NCBI GenBank assembly: GCA_018241025.1
Contig: JAFEEQ010000021.1
Coordinates: 62,001 to 126,000 of the forward strand
Length of the DNA: 64,000 nucleotides
Origin: Pseudomonadota bacterium
GTDB taxonomy: Bacteria > Pseudomonadota > Alphaproteobacteria > Micropepsales > Micropepsaceae
Direction: 5' to 3'
In this document: piece by piece, positions 8,631 through 16,747 of the stretch
Position numbering within the stretch: position 1 is the first letter of the stretch
Layout of the letters: every line of letters begins with the position of its first letter
Translations under genes and position numbers: made by a program
Notes under the pieces: model-generated
The model's database searches: none
What the model saw: only the letters and a program-made list of their open reading frames with translations
What the model was told of the DNA's origin: nothing

Positions 8631-9661
8631 GCCTTCTTCTCGATCTTCCTGGACGCGGCGACTTTCGGACCGCGATGCTTCGCGATCTCCTTCATCAGGG
8701 CGCGCAGCACGGTATCGACGCCGTCGCCCGACACACCGGAGATGACGAACACCTTCTTGCCGCAGGCCTTCTCGAGCGACGCCTTCTTCTTGGCCAGCGC
8801 CGCCTTCGGAATCGCATCGGCCTTGTTGAGGGCGACGATCTCCGGCTTGTCTTCGAGACCGTGGCCATAGGCTTCGAGCTCGGTGCGGATGGTGCGCCAG
8901 GTCTTCACGATGGCGCCTTCGGTGCCGTCGATCAGATGCAGGATCACGTTGCAGCGTTCGGCATGACCGAGGAAGCGGTCACCGAGGCCGACGCCTTCAT
9001 GTGCGCCCTCGATCAGGCCTGGCAAATCGGCGAGGACGAACGCGCTCTCGTCGATCTTCACGACGCCGAGCTGCGGCTCAAGCGTGGTGAAGGGGTAGTC
9101 GGCGATCTTGGGCCGCGCGGCGGAGACGCGCGACAGAAAAGTCGACTTGCCGGCATTCGGCTTGCCGATCAGCCCGGCATCGGCGATCAGCTTCAGCTTG
9201 AGGATGATCGTCTTCTCTTCGCCGGGCTGGCCGGGATTGGCGAACTTCGGCGCCTGATTGGTCGAGCTCTTGAAATGGGCGTTGCCGAAGCCGCCATTGC
9301 CGCCGCGCAACAGCGTGTAGCGCTGGCCGGTTTTCGCCATGTCGGCGATCAGCGTCTCGCCGTCTTCCTCATAGATTTCGGTGCCAACCGGGACTTTCAT
9401 GATGGCGTCATCGCCATGGCCGCCGGTCATCAGCTTGCCCATGCCGGGCGCGCCGTTCCGGGCTTCGACATGCTGCTGGTAGCGGTAGTCGATCAGCGTG
9501 TTGAGGTTGTCGACCGCCTCGACGATCACGTCGCCGCCGCGCCCGCCATTGCCACCCCAGGGGCCACCATATTCGATGAACTTCTCGCGCCGAAAGGCGA
9601 TGCAGCCGTCGCCACCCTTGCCCGAGCGAACATAGACCTTGGCGATATCGAGGAATTTCAT
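8618..9661 (-). CDS. obg: GTPase Obg (large ribosomal subunit assembly)
   Basis: Essential GTPase that acts on the 50S subunit and links ribosome assembly to growth control. The 347 residues have a glycine-rich Obg domain (1-158; [22 protein letters not shown]) and a G domain with GKPNAGKST, the switch [24 protein letters not shown] and an ISGVSGDG box; the basic C-terminus is short. ATG 9661 gives the standard MKFLD start. rplU-rpmA lie upstream on the same strand, the usual order, but two acetyltransferase genes are interposed. Confidence 0.97.
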   Translation of the reverse strand: MKFLDIAKVYVRSGKGGDGCIAFRREKFIEYGGPWGGNGGRGGDVIVEAVDNLNTLIDYRYQQHVEARNGAPGMGKLMTGGHGDDAIMKVPVGTEIYEEDGETLIADMAKTGQRYTLLRGGNGGFGNAHFKSSTNQAPKFANPGQPGEEKTIILKLKLIADAGLIGKPNAGKSTFLSRVSAARPKIADYPFTTLEPQLGVVKIDESAFVLADLPGLIEGAHEGVGLGDRFLGHAERCNVILHLIDGTEGAIVKTWRTIRTELEAYGHGLEDKPEIVALNKADAIPKAALAKKKASLEKACGKKVFVISGVSGDGVDTVLRALMKEIAKHRGPKVAASRKIEKKAWTP

Positions 9662-9734
9662 GCCGCGACCTTCCGGACAGCATGGGGCACGCCGGAGCGC
9701 CCAGCGCGAGGTTTCCGGCGTGTCCCGATCGCGT

Positions 9735-10283
9735 TCATGCGGCCTTCTTTCGCATATATTCCCCGGAGGTCAAAAGCACCCGGTTGGACAGCACTTCGGC
9801 GCCGCGGGCGAGGCTCTTGACCCGCGTGGTGCCGGTCACCGTGAAGCCGAGCTTGTGCAGCACCGCGCCGGAGGCCGGGTTGTCGTCGAACCAGCCGGCC
9901 GAGAGCTGTTCGGCCTCCAGATCTTCGAAGGCGAACCGCAGCACCGGACGCGCCGCCTCTGTGGCATAGCCCTGGCCCCAGTACTGGCGGCCAAACCAGT
10001 AGCCGAACTCCCAGTTGCGGCTCACGGTCCGGTCGAGACCGCACATCCCGATCAGCGCGCCGTCCATCGCCCGCGTGACCGCGAAGTAGCGGGCGTTGCC
10101 GTCCTGCCGTTCTCGGTCGATATGCGCGAGCGCCTCGCGGAACAGCGTCTCGGTGAAGGGATGGGCCACCATGCGCAGGTTCTTCGCCACCTCGTAATCG
10201 CCGAGGATGCGGACATAGTCCGGCATGTCGGTCATCGTGGGTGCGCGCAGGACGAGGCGCTGCGTGGTCGGATGGAAGCTCAC
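9735..10283 (-). CDS. GNAT N-acetyltransferase, RimJ/RimL-like
   Basis: Acetyl-CoA dependent N-acetyltransferase of the ribosomal-protein acetyltransferase type; substrate unknown. About 182 residues with the N-terminal TQRLVLRAP strand, [25 protein letters not shown] (the acetyl-CoA loop region) and [13 protein letters not shown]. The start GTG 10283 overlaps the stop of the upstream acetyltransferase by four bases (GTGA). The two neighbours share [10 protein letters not shown], AGWFxDNPxSG and KLG boxes and look like a tandem duplication. Confidence 0.88.
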   Translation of the reverse strand: MSFHPTTQRLVLRAPTMTDMPDYVRILGDYEVAKNLRMVAHPFTETLFREALAHIDRERQDGNARYFAVTRAMDGALIGMCGLDRTVSRNWEFGYWFGRQYWGQGYATEAARPVLRFAFEDLEAEQLSAGWFDDNPASGAVLHKLGFTVTGTTRVKSLARGAEVLSNRVLLTSGEYMRKKAA

Positions 10284-10825
10284 GCCGCCCTCCTGCCGCC
10301 ATAGGCCGCGCGATCCAGGATCGTGATGTTGCAGCCGATCTCCATGCCGCGTGCGAGGCAGGGGCGCTTCTCGAAATTGCGCGGCACGCAGCCGAGCTTG
10401 GCGAGGACGTTGCCCGAGCGCGGATTGTCGTGGAACCAGCCGGCCCACACCGTATCCGCCTTCAGATCGTCGAACGCGAAGGCGACGAGACGGCACGCGG
10501 CCTCCGTCGCATAGCCTTGCGCCCAATAGGGCTTGCCCAGCCAGTATCCGAACTCGAATCCGCCATCCTCGAGATGCAGTCCGATGCATCCCATGAACGC
10601 GGCGTCGGATTTGCGTACGATCGCAAACGCGAAATCCGTACCGGCTGCCCGCTTCTCTTCGGAATTCGTCACATAGGTCTCGGCGTCTTGCGCCGTGTAC
10701 GGATGCGGCATCTTCGAGAGATTCTTGGCGACGTCGAAGTCGTTCGCCAACGGCACGATCGCGGGAATATCGCGCCGTCCTGGCGGTCGTAACAACAGCC
10801 GTTCCGATTCCAATATGAATGACAT
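10280..10825 (-). CDS. GNAT N-acetyltransferase, RimJ/RimL-like (paralog of next gene)
   Basis: About 181 residues with LESERLLLRPP, CIGLHLEDGGFEFGYWLGKPYWAQGYATEA and NPRSGNVLAKLG. I start it at ATG 10825, which has GGAGGGA about nine bases upstream inside the palindrome 10831-10848; an upstream in-frame start at 10873 would run through the rpmA terminator and is unlikely. Cotranscribed with, and probably translationally coupled to, the paralog at 9735-10283. Confidence 0.87.
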   Translation of the reverse strand: MSFILESERLLLRPPGRRDIPAIVPLANDFDVAKNLSKMPHPYTAQDAETYVTNSEEKRAAGTDFAFAIVRKSDAAFMGCIGLHLEDGGFEFGYWLGKPYWAQGYATEAACRLVAFAFDDLKADTVWAGWFHDNPRSGNVLAKLGCVPRNFEKRPCLARGMEIGCNITILDRAAYGGRRAA

Positions 10826-10830
10826 GACAC

Positions 10831-10848
10831 GTCCCTCCGTGGAGGGAC
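10831..10848 (-). promoter_or_regulatory. Palindrome carrying the ribosome-binding site of the acetyltransferase pair
   Basis: GTCCCTCCGTGGAGGGAC is a perfect 18-bp palindrome whose minus-strand GGAGGG serves ATG 10825. A hairpin here would hide the ribosome-binding site; regulation is inference. Confidence 0.35.
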
Positions 10849-10849
10849 G

Positions 10850-10878
10850 AAAAAAGGGAGTTGGGCGGACCAACTCCC
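10850..10878 (-). terminator. Rho-independent terminator of rplU-rpmA
   Basis: On the minus strand GGGAGTTG pairs with CAACTCCC around a seven-base loop and is followed by six T residues. It lies 50 bases past the rpmA stop. A second GC stem (GGCCGCC..GGCGGCC, about 10890-10912) precedes it without a T run. Confidence 0.85.
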
Positions 10879-10927
10879 TCCTGATATTGGGCCGCCGATT
10901 TCTCGGGCGGCCTATGTCTTCAGCCGC

Positions 10928-11212
10928 CTATTCCGCTGCGCGCTTCGCCGCCGGATTCGTCGCATTAATCACGGATACATACGTGCGACGCTTGAAGCCC
11001 TGGCGGAACGACACTTGGCCGTCGGTAAGCGCGAAAAGGGTATGGTCCTTGCCCATACCGACGTTCTCGCCGGCCCAGAACCTGGTACCGCGCTGGCGCA
11101 CGATCACGTTGCCGCCCGAGACGGCTTCTCCGCCGAACAGCTTCACGCCGAGCATCTTCGGGTTCGAGTCGCGACCGTTGCGCGAGGAACCGCCTGCTTT
11201 CTTGTGTGCCAT
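10928..11212 (-). CDS. rpmA: 50S ribosomal protein L27
   Basis: 94 residues beginning [17 protein letters not shown], the invariant L27 N-terminus that reaches toward the peptidyl-transferase centre, followed by [18 protein letters not shown] and [11 protein letters not shown]. No cleavable N-terminal extension of the Firmicutes type is present. Second gene of the rplU-rpmA operon, 29 bases after rplU, ending at the terminator 10850-10878. Confidence 0.98.
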   Translation of the reverse strand: MAHKKAGGSSRNGRDSNPKMLGVKLFGGEAVSGGNVIVRQRGTRFWAGENVGMGKDHTLFALTDGQVSFRQGFKRRTYVSVINATNPAAKRAAE

Positions 11213-11241
11213 ACCCTTAGTCCTTCAAATCCAGTTCGCGC

Positions 11242-11550
11242 TTAAGCCGAGATCGCCGTGACCTTCACCTTGGTGAAGGGCTGACGGTGACCGCGCTTGC
11301 GGTGGGTGTTCTTGCGGCGCTTCTTCTTGAAGGCAATGACCTTCGGGCCCTTGCCCTGCTCGACGATCTCGCACGCGACCGAGGCGCCTGCCACGAGCGG
11401 CGCGCCCTGCTTCGGGCTGTCGCCGCCGAGCAGCAGGACTTCGCCGATCGTGAGGGTCGAACCGACCTCGCCAGCGACCTTCTCGATGGTCAGGACGTCG
11501 TCCTTGGCCACTTTATACTGCTTGCCGCCGGTGCGGATAACCGCGAACAT
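11242..11550 (-). CDS. rplU: 50S ribosomal protein L21
   Basis: 102 residues with [18 protein letters not shown] at the start and the C-terminal [20 protein letters not shown] 23S rRNA-binding signature. ATG 11550 has AAGGACT about nine bases upstream. It is the first gene of the operon and is preceded by a strong-looking promoter at 11612-11639, leaving a leader of about 55 bases. Confidence 0.98.
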   Translation of the reverse strand: MFAVIRTGGKQYKVAKDDVLTIEKVAGEVGSTLTIGEVLLLGGDSPKQGAPLVAGASVACEIVEQGKGPKVIAFKKKRRKNTHRKRGHRQPFTKVKVTAISA

Positions 11551-11611
11551 GATCGTAAGTCCTTGAAAGATATAGAATACCGGCCAAACAGGGTCTGCCC
11601 GGGAGCGGCGC

Positions 11612-11639
11612 AATATACTGAGGGCGCCTTCGCGGTCAA
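11612..11639 (-). promoter_or_regulatory. Sigma-70 promoter of rplU-rpmA
   Basis: TTGACC and TATATT separated by 16 bases on the minus strand; five of six positions match in each box. The predicted transcription start is near 11605. Confidence 0.75.
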
Positions 11640-11808
11640 GGACCGTCGTGAGAATCCCCCTTGCATGGTTCTACGCACCCTGCGAGCCGGCGGAACAGCT
11701 GCCTCGTAGCGCACAGACCGAGCTCCGTATCCGACACTCACGGAAATATCCTTGCGGGTTAGTACGTCTTTTGTTTCCGACGCCCACTTCAATAGGAGCG
11801 AGGCTTCC

Positions 11809-12678
11809 ATGCTTCTGGGGGCGCGCATGCCCGCGATCATCGACAGCTCTGCCATGCAGGCGATCTTCGAATGTCCATGTCCCGACGGGACTTTCGACCC
11901 GCCGACCCGCCAGTATTTCGCCGCGGTCGGTGCGCGCCGTCCGATCCTGCTCCTCGCCTTCGCACCCAAAGCCGCCGGCACGTATTTCCGGCAAGCGGCG
12001 ATGCACGCGATCGGTGGCCAGCTGATCCGGGGCGAGCACGCCTCCGGCGGGCGCGACGCCAGCCCGTATCTGCCGACCTTCCTCGCGACCTTTCTCGATG
12101 CCGATGCGCCGCCGGCGGTCATGCACATGCACATGCAGGCCTTGGCCGCCAACCGGAACTTCATCGATGCGTTCGGGCTCAAGCCCGTCATCATGCTGCG
12201 AAATCTGCCCGACATGCTCGCCTCGTTCCTCGACATGCTCGAGAAGCATCCGGCGGCCCGTCTGGAAGGCCTGAACTGTCTCATCCCGCCTACCTTCACC
12301 GCGCTCGACCGCGAGACGCGCACGGATATCGTCATCAATCTGATCGCGCCCTGGTTCGTGAGCTACTTCGCGACCTGGAAGGCTTACGTCGACTCAAGAC
12401 CGGGCGTCGTCTGTGTCCTCGACTATCGCGCATTCAGCGACCGTCCGGTGGAAGCCCTGCACCGCGCGCTAAGGCATGGCGGATTTCCGGTCTCGGAGGC
12501 GCAGTGCGAGGCCGCCCTCGCGACGGTGTGGAAAGAGCGCGAGAATTTCCGCTTCAACAAGGCGGTCGGCGGCCGCGGACAGACCTATTTCTCCGATGAC
12601 CAGCTGTCGAAGCTGGAAGACATGCTGTCCTGGTACGACTGCCTGAAGCCCTGGATGCCGGCATTGATGGACGAGTGA
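11809..12678 (+). CDS. Sulfotransferase-like protein
   Basis: A putative PAPS-dependent transferase by fold rather than by close homology. The 289-residue protein has LLAFAPKAAGTYFRQAA (about 45-61), which fits the phosphosulfate-binding loop, and VIMLRNLPDMLASFLD (about 126-141), which fits the 3'-phosphate-binding segment with R-N-x-x-D in place of the usual R-D-P. VCVLDYRAF and the terminal region complete the fold. ATG 11809 has GAGG five bases and AGGAG ten bases upstream; TTG 11752 would add 19 residues. It stands alone between rplU and the convergent oxygenase gene. Confidence 0.7.
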   Translation: MLLGARMPAIIDSSAMQAIFECPCPDGTFDPPTRQYFAAVGARRPILLLAFAPKAAGTYFRQAAMHAIGGQLIRGEHASGGRDASPYLPTFLATFLDADAPPAVMHMHMQALAANRNFIDAFGLKPVIMLRNLPDMLASFLDMLEKHPAARLEGLNCLIPPTFTALDRETRTDIVINLIAPWFVSYFATWKAYVDSRPGVVCVLDYRAFSDRPVEALHRALRHGGFPVSEAQCEAALATVWKERENFRFNKAVGGRGQTYFSDDQLSKLEDMLSWYDCLKPWMPALMDE

Positions 12679-12712
12679 AGGCGTTCGGGTTCGCAGTTAT
12701 CGCCATAGCCGG

Positions 12713-13951
12713 TCATTCCGCCGGTTCGACGTCGAAGGCGATGCAGATGCGCGGCTCCGCGCTTGCCGTCGGCCAGGTGCGGTGTGCGAAGTAGGACGGA
12801 AACAGCAACAGCTCGCCCGCTTCCGGCAAAAGGCTCCAGGACGGAAAATCCGCCATGTCCCGGCCGGCGATGTCGCGGACCGGTCCGAAGCCGATACGGC
12901 CGGCATCGCCCACGGCCGCGAGCGGCGGCACCGCGACATAGAACACGCCGCTGATCCAGGCGGAGGGATGGATATGGTACGCCTCGAAGCCATCGCCGCG
13001 CAGCACCAGCGCCCAGGCATTGAGCGCGACCGCACCGGGCCGGATCGCGAATGCCGGATGATCGGTGCGTGACGCGCGATCGGCGACATAGCGCCCGACC
13101 GCGTCGCGGATGTTCGCCAGCAGCGCCTGGGCATGCGGCCCGCCCTGAGTCTGGATGTGCTCAATCCGCACACCGTCGCCGCGCGTCGCCTTGTAGGATT
13201 GCGACAAGCCGAGCCTGGGATGCGACAGAATCTCTTCGGCCAGCGCCGCATCGCCGCCGGGCATCAGGGGTTGGCGCGCCAACAGCGCCTCGCGGTCGAG
13301 CAGCATGCGATGGTGCGGCGTGCCCTCGGCCCAGGACGACAGCGCCAGCAACGACAACAACCGGGCATGGCCGGCGCCGCGCGCCAGCAGATCGAGACAA
13401 AGCGCGAGGACGCTTTTGGTATCGCCGCGTGCCAGAAGAAGCTTGGCCGCGATATGGAGGGACTCCGTGTCCCGGGCATCACGCGCGAGGTTGCGCTCAG
13501 CGAGCGCCAGCGCGTCGTCTTCCCGCCCGGCATCGAAGAGGCCCCGGGCGCGGAGGCCGTCCGCCAAAGGATCGCCGCAGCGTTCCAGCAGCGGTATCGC
13601 CACGTCGAGCCGCCCCAGCCGCAGCGCCGCGCGCGCCCGCATGAGACGTATCTCGTCATGGGCATCAGACGCTTCGGCCAGCGGCGCCAACAGATCGAAC
13701 ATCTCGGCCATCCGGTCACCGGCATAGAGCAGCCGGGCCAGCCGCAACGTGATTTCGCTATCGCCCGGCCGCAAGCGAAGCGCCTGGCGCAGGACATCTG
13801 CCGCACGGCCGTCCGCGATCCGTTGCTCGCTCGAAACCTGCCAGTTCAACGCGTCCGCCAAGCCATCCTCCACCGACAGGACGATAGCAGAGCGCCGCGC
13901 GCTTCCGACAGGCTGGCGTGGCGCCGGCAAGTCGGGCAAGACAGCCGCCAT
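12713..13951 (-). CDS. TPR protein with C-terminal 2-oxoglutarate/Fe(II) oxygenase domain
   Basis: About 412 residues. Residues 30-215 are TPR-like helical pairs (LRLRPGDSEITLRLARLLYA, ALRLGRLDVAIPLLERCG). The last 190 residues resemble the putative 2OG-Fe(II) oxygenase family that often follows TPRs: YHIHPSAWISGVFYVAVP carries the metal HxH-type histidines, GELLLFPSYFAHRTWP the distal histidine, and RICIAFDV the 2OG arginine strand. I start at ATG 13951 since longer versions overlap the divergent acetyltransferase gene. Likely a protein hydroxylase; target unknown. Confidence 0.8.
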   Translation of the reverse strand: MAAVLPDLPAPRQPVGSARRSAIVLSVEDGLADALNWQVSSEQRIADGRAADVLRQALRLRPGDSEITLRLARLLYAGDRMAEMFDLLAPLAEASDAHDEIRLMRARAALRLGRLDVAIPLLERCGDPLADGLRARGLFDAGREDDALALAERNLARDARDTESLHIAAKLLLARGDTKSVLALCLDLLARGAGHARLLSLLALSSWAEGTPHHRMLLDREALLARQPLMPGGDAALAEEILSHPRLGLSQSYKATRGDGVRIEHIQTQGGPHAQALLANIRDAVGRYVADRASRTDHPAFAIRPGAVALNAWALVLRGDGFEAYHIHPSAWISGVFYVAVPPLAAVGDAGRIGFGPVRDIAGRDMADFPSWSLLPEAGELLLFPSYFAHRTWPTASAEPRICIAFDVEPAE

Positions 13952-14483
13952 GACGCTTCGCCACCGCCTCGCCACGCGGACCGATGTTCCGGTCCTGAAG
14001 CCGCTGATGAATGCGGCCATCGGCGAATTGCTGAAGCCGTTTCTTACCCCGGCGCAGGTCGAGGCGTCATTCGCGGTGATGGGGCTCGACACCCAGCTGA
14101 TCGACGACGGCACCTATTTCGTCATCGAGAGCGACGGCCATATCGCGGGCTGCGGCGGCTGGAGCCGGCGCGCCACACTGTTCGGCGGCGATCACTCGGC
14201 CGGGCGCAATGCGGCGCTGCTCGATCCCAGGCAGGACGCGGCACGAGTGCGGGCAATGTACACCCATCCGGAATTCACCCGGCGCGGGATCGGGAGGCTG
14301 GTGCTCTCGCTCTGCGAGACCGCGGCGCGGGCCGAAGGCTTCACGCGCGTCGAACTGGCGGCGACCATGGGCGGCGTGCCGCTCTATCGCGCCTGCGGCT
14401 ACGAGGATATCGAACCCTTCGAAAGCGACACGCCGCAAGGCGTGCGCGTGCCCTTGATCCGCATGGGCAAGGCGATCGTCTGA
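13950..14483 (+). CDS. GNAT N-acetyltransferase
   Basis: 177 residues with LRHRLATRTDVPVLKPLM at the N-terminus, RVRAMYTHPEFTRRGIGRLVL (acetyl-CoA pyrophosphate loop RRGIGR, about 105-110) and the C-terminal PLYRACGYEDIEPFES box. Its ATG shares two bases with the minus-strand ATG of the oxygenase gene (CATG at 13949-13952), so there is no spacer between the divergent genes and any promoter must lie inside the other's coding sequence. Substrate unknown. Confidence 0.87.
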   Translation: MTLRHRLATRTDVPVLKPLMNAAIGELLKPFLTPAQVEASFAVMGLDTQLIDDGTYFVIESDGHIAGCGGWSRRATLFGGDHSAGRNAALLDPRQDAARVRAMYTHPEFTRRGIGRLVLSLCETAARAEGFTRVELAATMGGVPLYRACGYEDIEPFESDTPQGVRVPLIRMGKAIV

Positions 14484-14516
14484 CAAGGTTCACCGGAATG
14501 GGCTAGAATTCCGGTC

Positions 14517-15527
14517 ATGACGAACGCGCCCGAAACCCTGCCCGCAACCCTTTATCGCGGTGACGCGCTCTATGAGGAGGAGCGGCGAAAGATCTTCGGC
14601 CGGACCTGGCAGATGGTCGCGCATGAAAGCCAGCTATCGGCCAAGGGCGAGTATGTCGCGACGGCTGTGGCGGGCTATCCGATCATCGTGGTACGCGGCG
14701 AGACGATCCGCGCCTTCCACAACGTCTGCCGCCACCGCGCCGGGCCGTTGGCCGATGGTGGGCGCGGCAAATGCGAGGGCCAGCTCGTCTGCCGCTATCA
14801 TGGCTGGCGCTATGCGCTCGACGGCCGCCTGGCTTCGGCGCGCGATTTCGGGCCGGCCGACGGCTTCGACCCGCGCGATTACGCGCTCGTGCCGTTGCGC
14901 TGCGAGAGTTGGCGCGGCTTCGTTTTCGTGAACATGGACATGGATGCGCCGCCGCTGGCCGAGGCGCTGGCGCCGTTGGTCGCCCGGACGGCCGGGATGG
15001 ACATCGGCACGCTGCATCTGGAACGTCACACGACGCACGACATCGCGTGCAACTGGAAGACCTATGTCGAGAATTATCTCGAGGGCTATCACATCCCGCT
15101 GGTGCATCCCTTCCTGAACTCGGCGGTCGATGCGGCAAAGTATGAAGTCGAGCTGGCGCCGCCGGTCATCTTCCACAGCGCGCCGCCGCGCGACGGCTCA
15201 CCCATCGGAGGCCTTTGGGCCTGGGCGTGGCCGTGTCTGGGCGTGAACGTCTATGCCGACGGAATCCTGATGGAACGGATGTGGCCGCTTTCGGCGGGCC
15301 GCACGCGGCTCGACTATCTCTATTTCTTCCCCGACGGGATCGAGCGCGCAAAGATGGAGCGGATGATCGCGGCCTCCGAGATCACCACGGCGGAAGACAA
15401 GGCGATCTGCGAGGCGGTGCAGCGCAACCTCGATGCCGGGACCTACTCGGCGGGCCGCCTGTCGCCCAAGCACGAAGCCGGCGTCGCCTGGTTCCAGGAT
15501 GAAGTGCGCCGGGTGCTGGGTGTCTAG
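14517..15527 (+). CDS. Rieske non-heme iron oxygenase, alpha subunit
   Basis: Mononuclear-iron oxygenase of the aromatic-ring-hydroxylating or choline/carnitine monooxygenase superfamily. The Rieske ligands are C71-x-H73 in NVCRHRAGPL and C92-x2-H95 in VCRYHGW. The active site reads NYLEGYHIPLVHP, giving H192 and H197 as iron ligands and E189 at the inter-subunit bridging position where ring hydroxylases usually have Asp; Glu there is known in carnitine monooxygenase CntA. No beta subunit, ferredoxin or reductase lies nearby, so electrons must come from elsewhere. Substrate not deducible. Confidence 0.88.
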   Translation: MTNAPETLPATLYRGDALYEEERRKIFGRTWQMVAHESQLSAKGEYVATAVAGYPIIVVRGETIRAFHNVCRHRAGPLADGGRGKCEGQLVCRYHGWRYALDGRLASARDFGPADGFDPRDYALVPLRCESWRGFVFVNMDMDAPPLAEALAPLVARTAGMDIGTLHLERHTTHDIACNWKTYVENYLEGYHIPLVHPFLNSAVDAAKYEVELAPPVIFHSAPPRDGSPIGGLWAWAWPCLGVNVYADGILMERMWPLSAGRTRLDYLYFFPDGIERAKMERMIAASEITTAEDKAICEAVQRNLDAGTYSAGRLSPKHEAGVAWFQDEVRRVLGV

Positions 15528-16069
15528 GCTTTCTCTTCCTGTTTCGGCCGGCGGAGCTTGAAGACTCCGGCGATGGCGCCGACGAGCAGCGCGAGCCCGA
15601 TATAGAAGCAGACCATCTTGATGTTCGTCGCGGTGTAAGCCGTGGCGGCGACACTGTCGGTCGCGCCGGTCGAGAGCATGTTGAACTCCAGCGAGTTCTC
15701 GACTGCGTCGGCGATGGCGCCGACGAAGGGGACGTAGCCGAGGTAGTCGACCAGCCGGCGCAGCGCACCACGCTTCGGCGTGAAGGCCTCGCGCAGGATC
15801 ATCGCCGAGAAATAGAACGAGATCGCGTAGAGCGGCATGAACAGAAAATCGAAGCCGAGGCTGAAGCCCGCCGTGGCGGCGCTCTCGCGCGCGATCCAGG
15901 CGGAGAAGGCGCGCTTGTCGTCCATCGCCGTGCGGGCGGTCTGGAGGTCGAGCACGCCGAAGCCGGTATTGGCCTTGAGCCGGTTCTCGATCACCGCGAG
16001 GACGATGAAGGCCGCGACCGCCATCAGCGTCACCCACAGCCACAGGCGGATCAACGTCTTGAGCTTCAT
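15524..16069 (-). CDS. Membrane protein of unknown function
   Basis: 181 residues with about four hydrophobic helices: LIRLWLWVTLMAVAAFIVLAV near the start, LGFDFLFMPLYAISFYFSAMIL, a weaker YLGYVPFVGAIADA and MVCFYIGLALLVGAIAGVF near the end, followed by a basic tail. ATG 16069 is preceded by GGGGGAAG. No enzyme motif is visible. Its TAG stop shares the CTAG tetranucleotide with the convergent Rieske gene's TAG (15524-15527). Function unknown. Confidence 0.75.
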   Translation of the reverse strand: MKLKTLIRLWLWVTLMAVAAFIVLAVIENRLKANTGFGVLDLQTARTAMDDKRAFSAWIARESAATAGFSLGFDFLFMPLYAISFYFSAMILREAFTPKRGALRRLVDYLGYVPFVGAIADAVENSLEFNMLSTGATDSVAATAYTATNIKMVCFYIGLALLVGAIAGVFKLRRPKQEEKA

Positions 16070-16102
16070 GCTTCCCCCGGCCCTTTTCTTGGCGATTTGC
16101 GG

Positions 16103-16747
16103 ATGATAGCCCTTGGCACCGCCATGCGCAGCCTCCGCGACGTTCTTTACAATTTCCACTGGATCGTGCCGGGCGAGGCTGCGCGCGGGGCGCAGGCCTG
16201 GGCCGGCGGGCTGGAAGCCTTCCTGCGGCGCAACGGCATCCGCGCGGTGATCAACCTGCGCGGGCCGAACCCCAAGCATAGCTGGTGGCATGACGAGCGC
16301 GCGGCCGTCGGGGCGCTCGGCGGGACGCATATCGACGTCGTGCTCGATTCCCGTCATCTACCCAAGCGCGAGATGCTGGCCGACCTTATCGCCGCCTTCG
16401 ATGCGGCGCCGAAGCCGTTCATGGTGAAGTGTTCGGGCGGACAGGACCGCACCAGCCTCGCTGCCGCACTCTGTCTCGTGCATCGTGACGGCTGGGCCGC
16501 CTTCGACCAGGCTCAGGCGCAGTTTGCGCGCTGGCCCTATCTGCATCTGCCCAAGCAGGAGCAGCGCTGGCTGAAGCAGTTTCTCGAATTCGCACGCACC
16601 GACGCTGCGGGACTGGCGGTCGGCGAATGGATCCGAACCCGCTACACGCCCGAGCGCCTGCGCGACTGGCTCGAAGCCAGCGGCCATGGCGGCACGTTCA
16701 AGGGCGTGTTCGAGCGCCGCGCGCCGGCGAACCGATGGCAGTGGTGA
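16103..16747 (+). CDS. Tyrosine/dual-specificity phosphatase-like protein
   Basis: Cysteine-dependent phosphatase. VKCSGGQDRTSLAAAL holds the CX5R P-loop with C110 and R116 (numbering from ATG 16103), and RAVINLRGPNPKHSWW and HIDVVLDSRHLPK are the strands that precede it in bacterial DSP-like enzymes. No Asp general acid is obvious, though D82 before the SRH box is a candidate. ATG 16124 would shorten it by seven residues. It overlaps alkB by 13 bases, so the two are translated from one message. Confidence 0.82.
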   Translation: MIALGTAMRSLRDVLYNFHWIVPGEAARGAQAWAGGLEAFLRRNGIRAVINLRGPNPKHSWWHDERAAVGALGGTHIDVVLDSRHLPKREMLADLIAAFDAAPKPFMVKCSGGQDRTSLAAALCLVHRDGWAAFDQAQAQFARWPYLHLPKQEQRWLKQFLEFARTDAAGLAVGEWIRTRYTPERLRDWLEASGHGGTFKGVFERRAPANRWQW

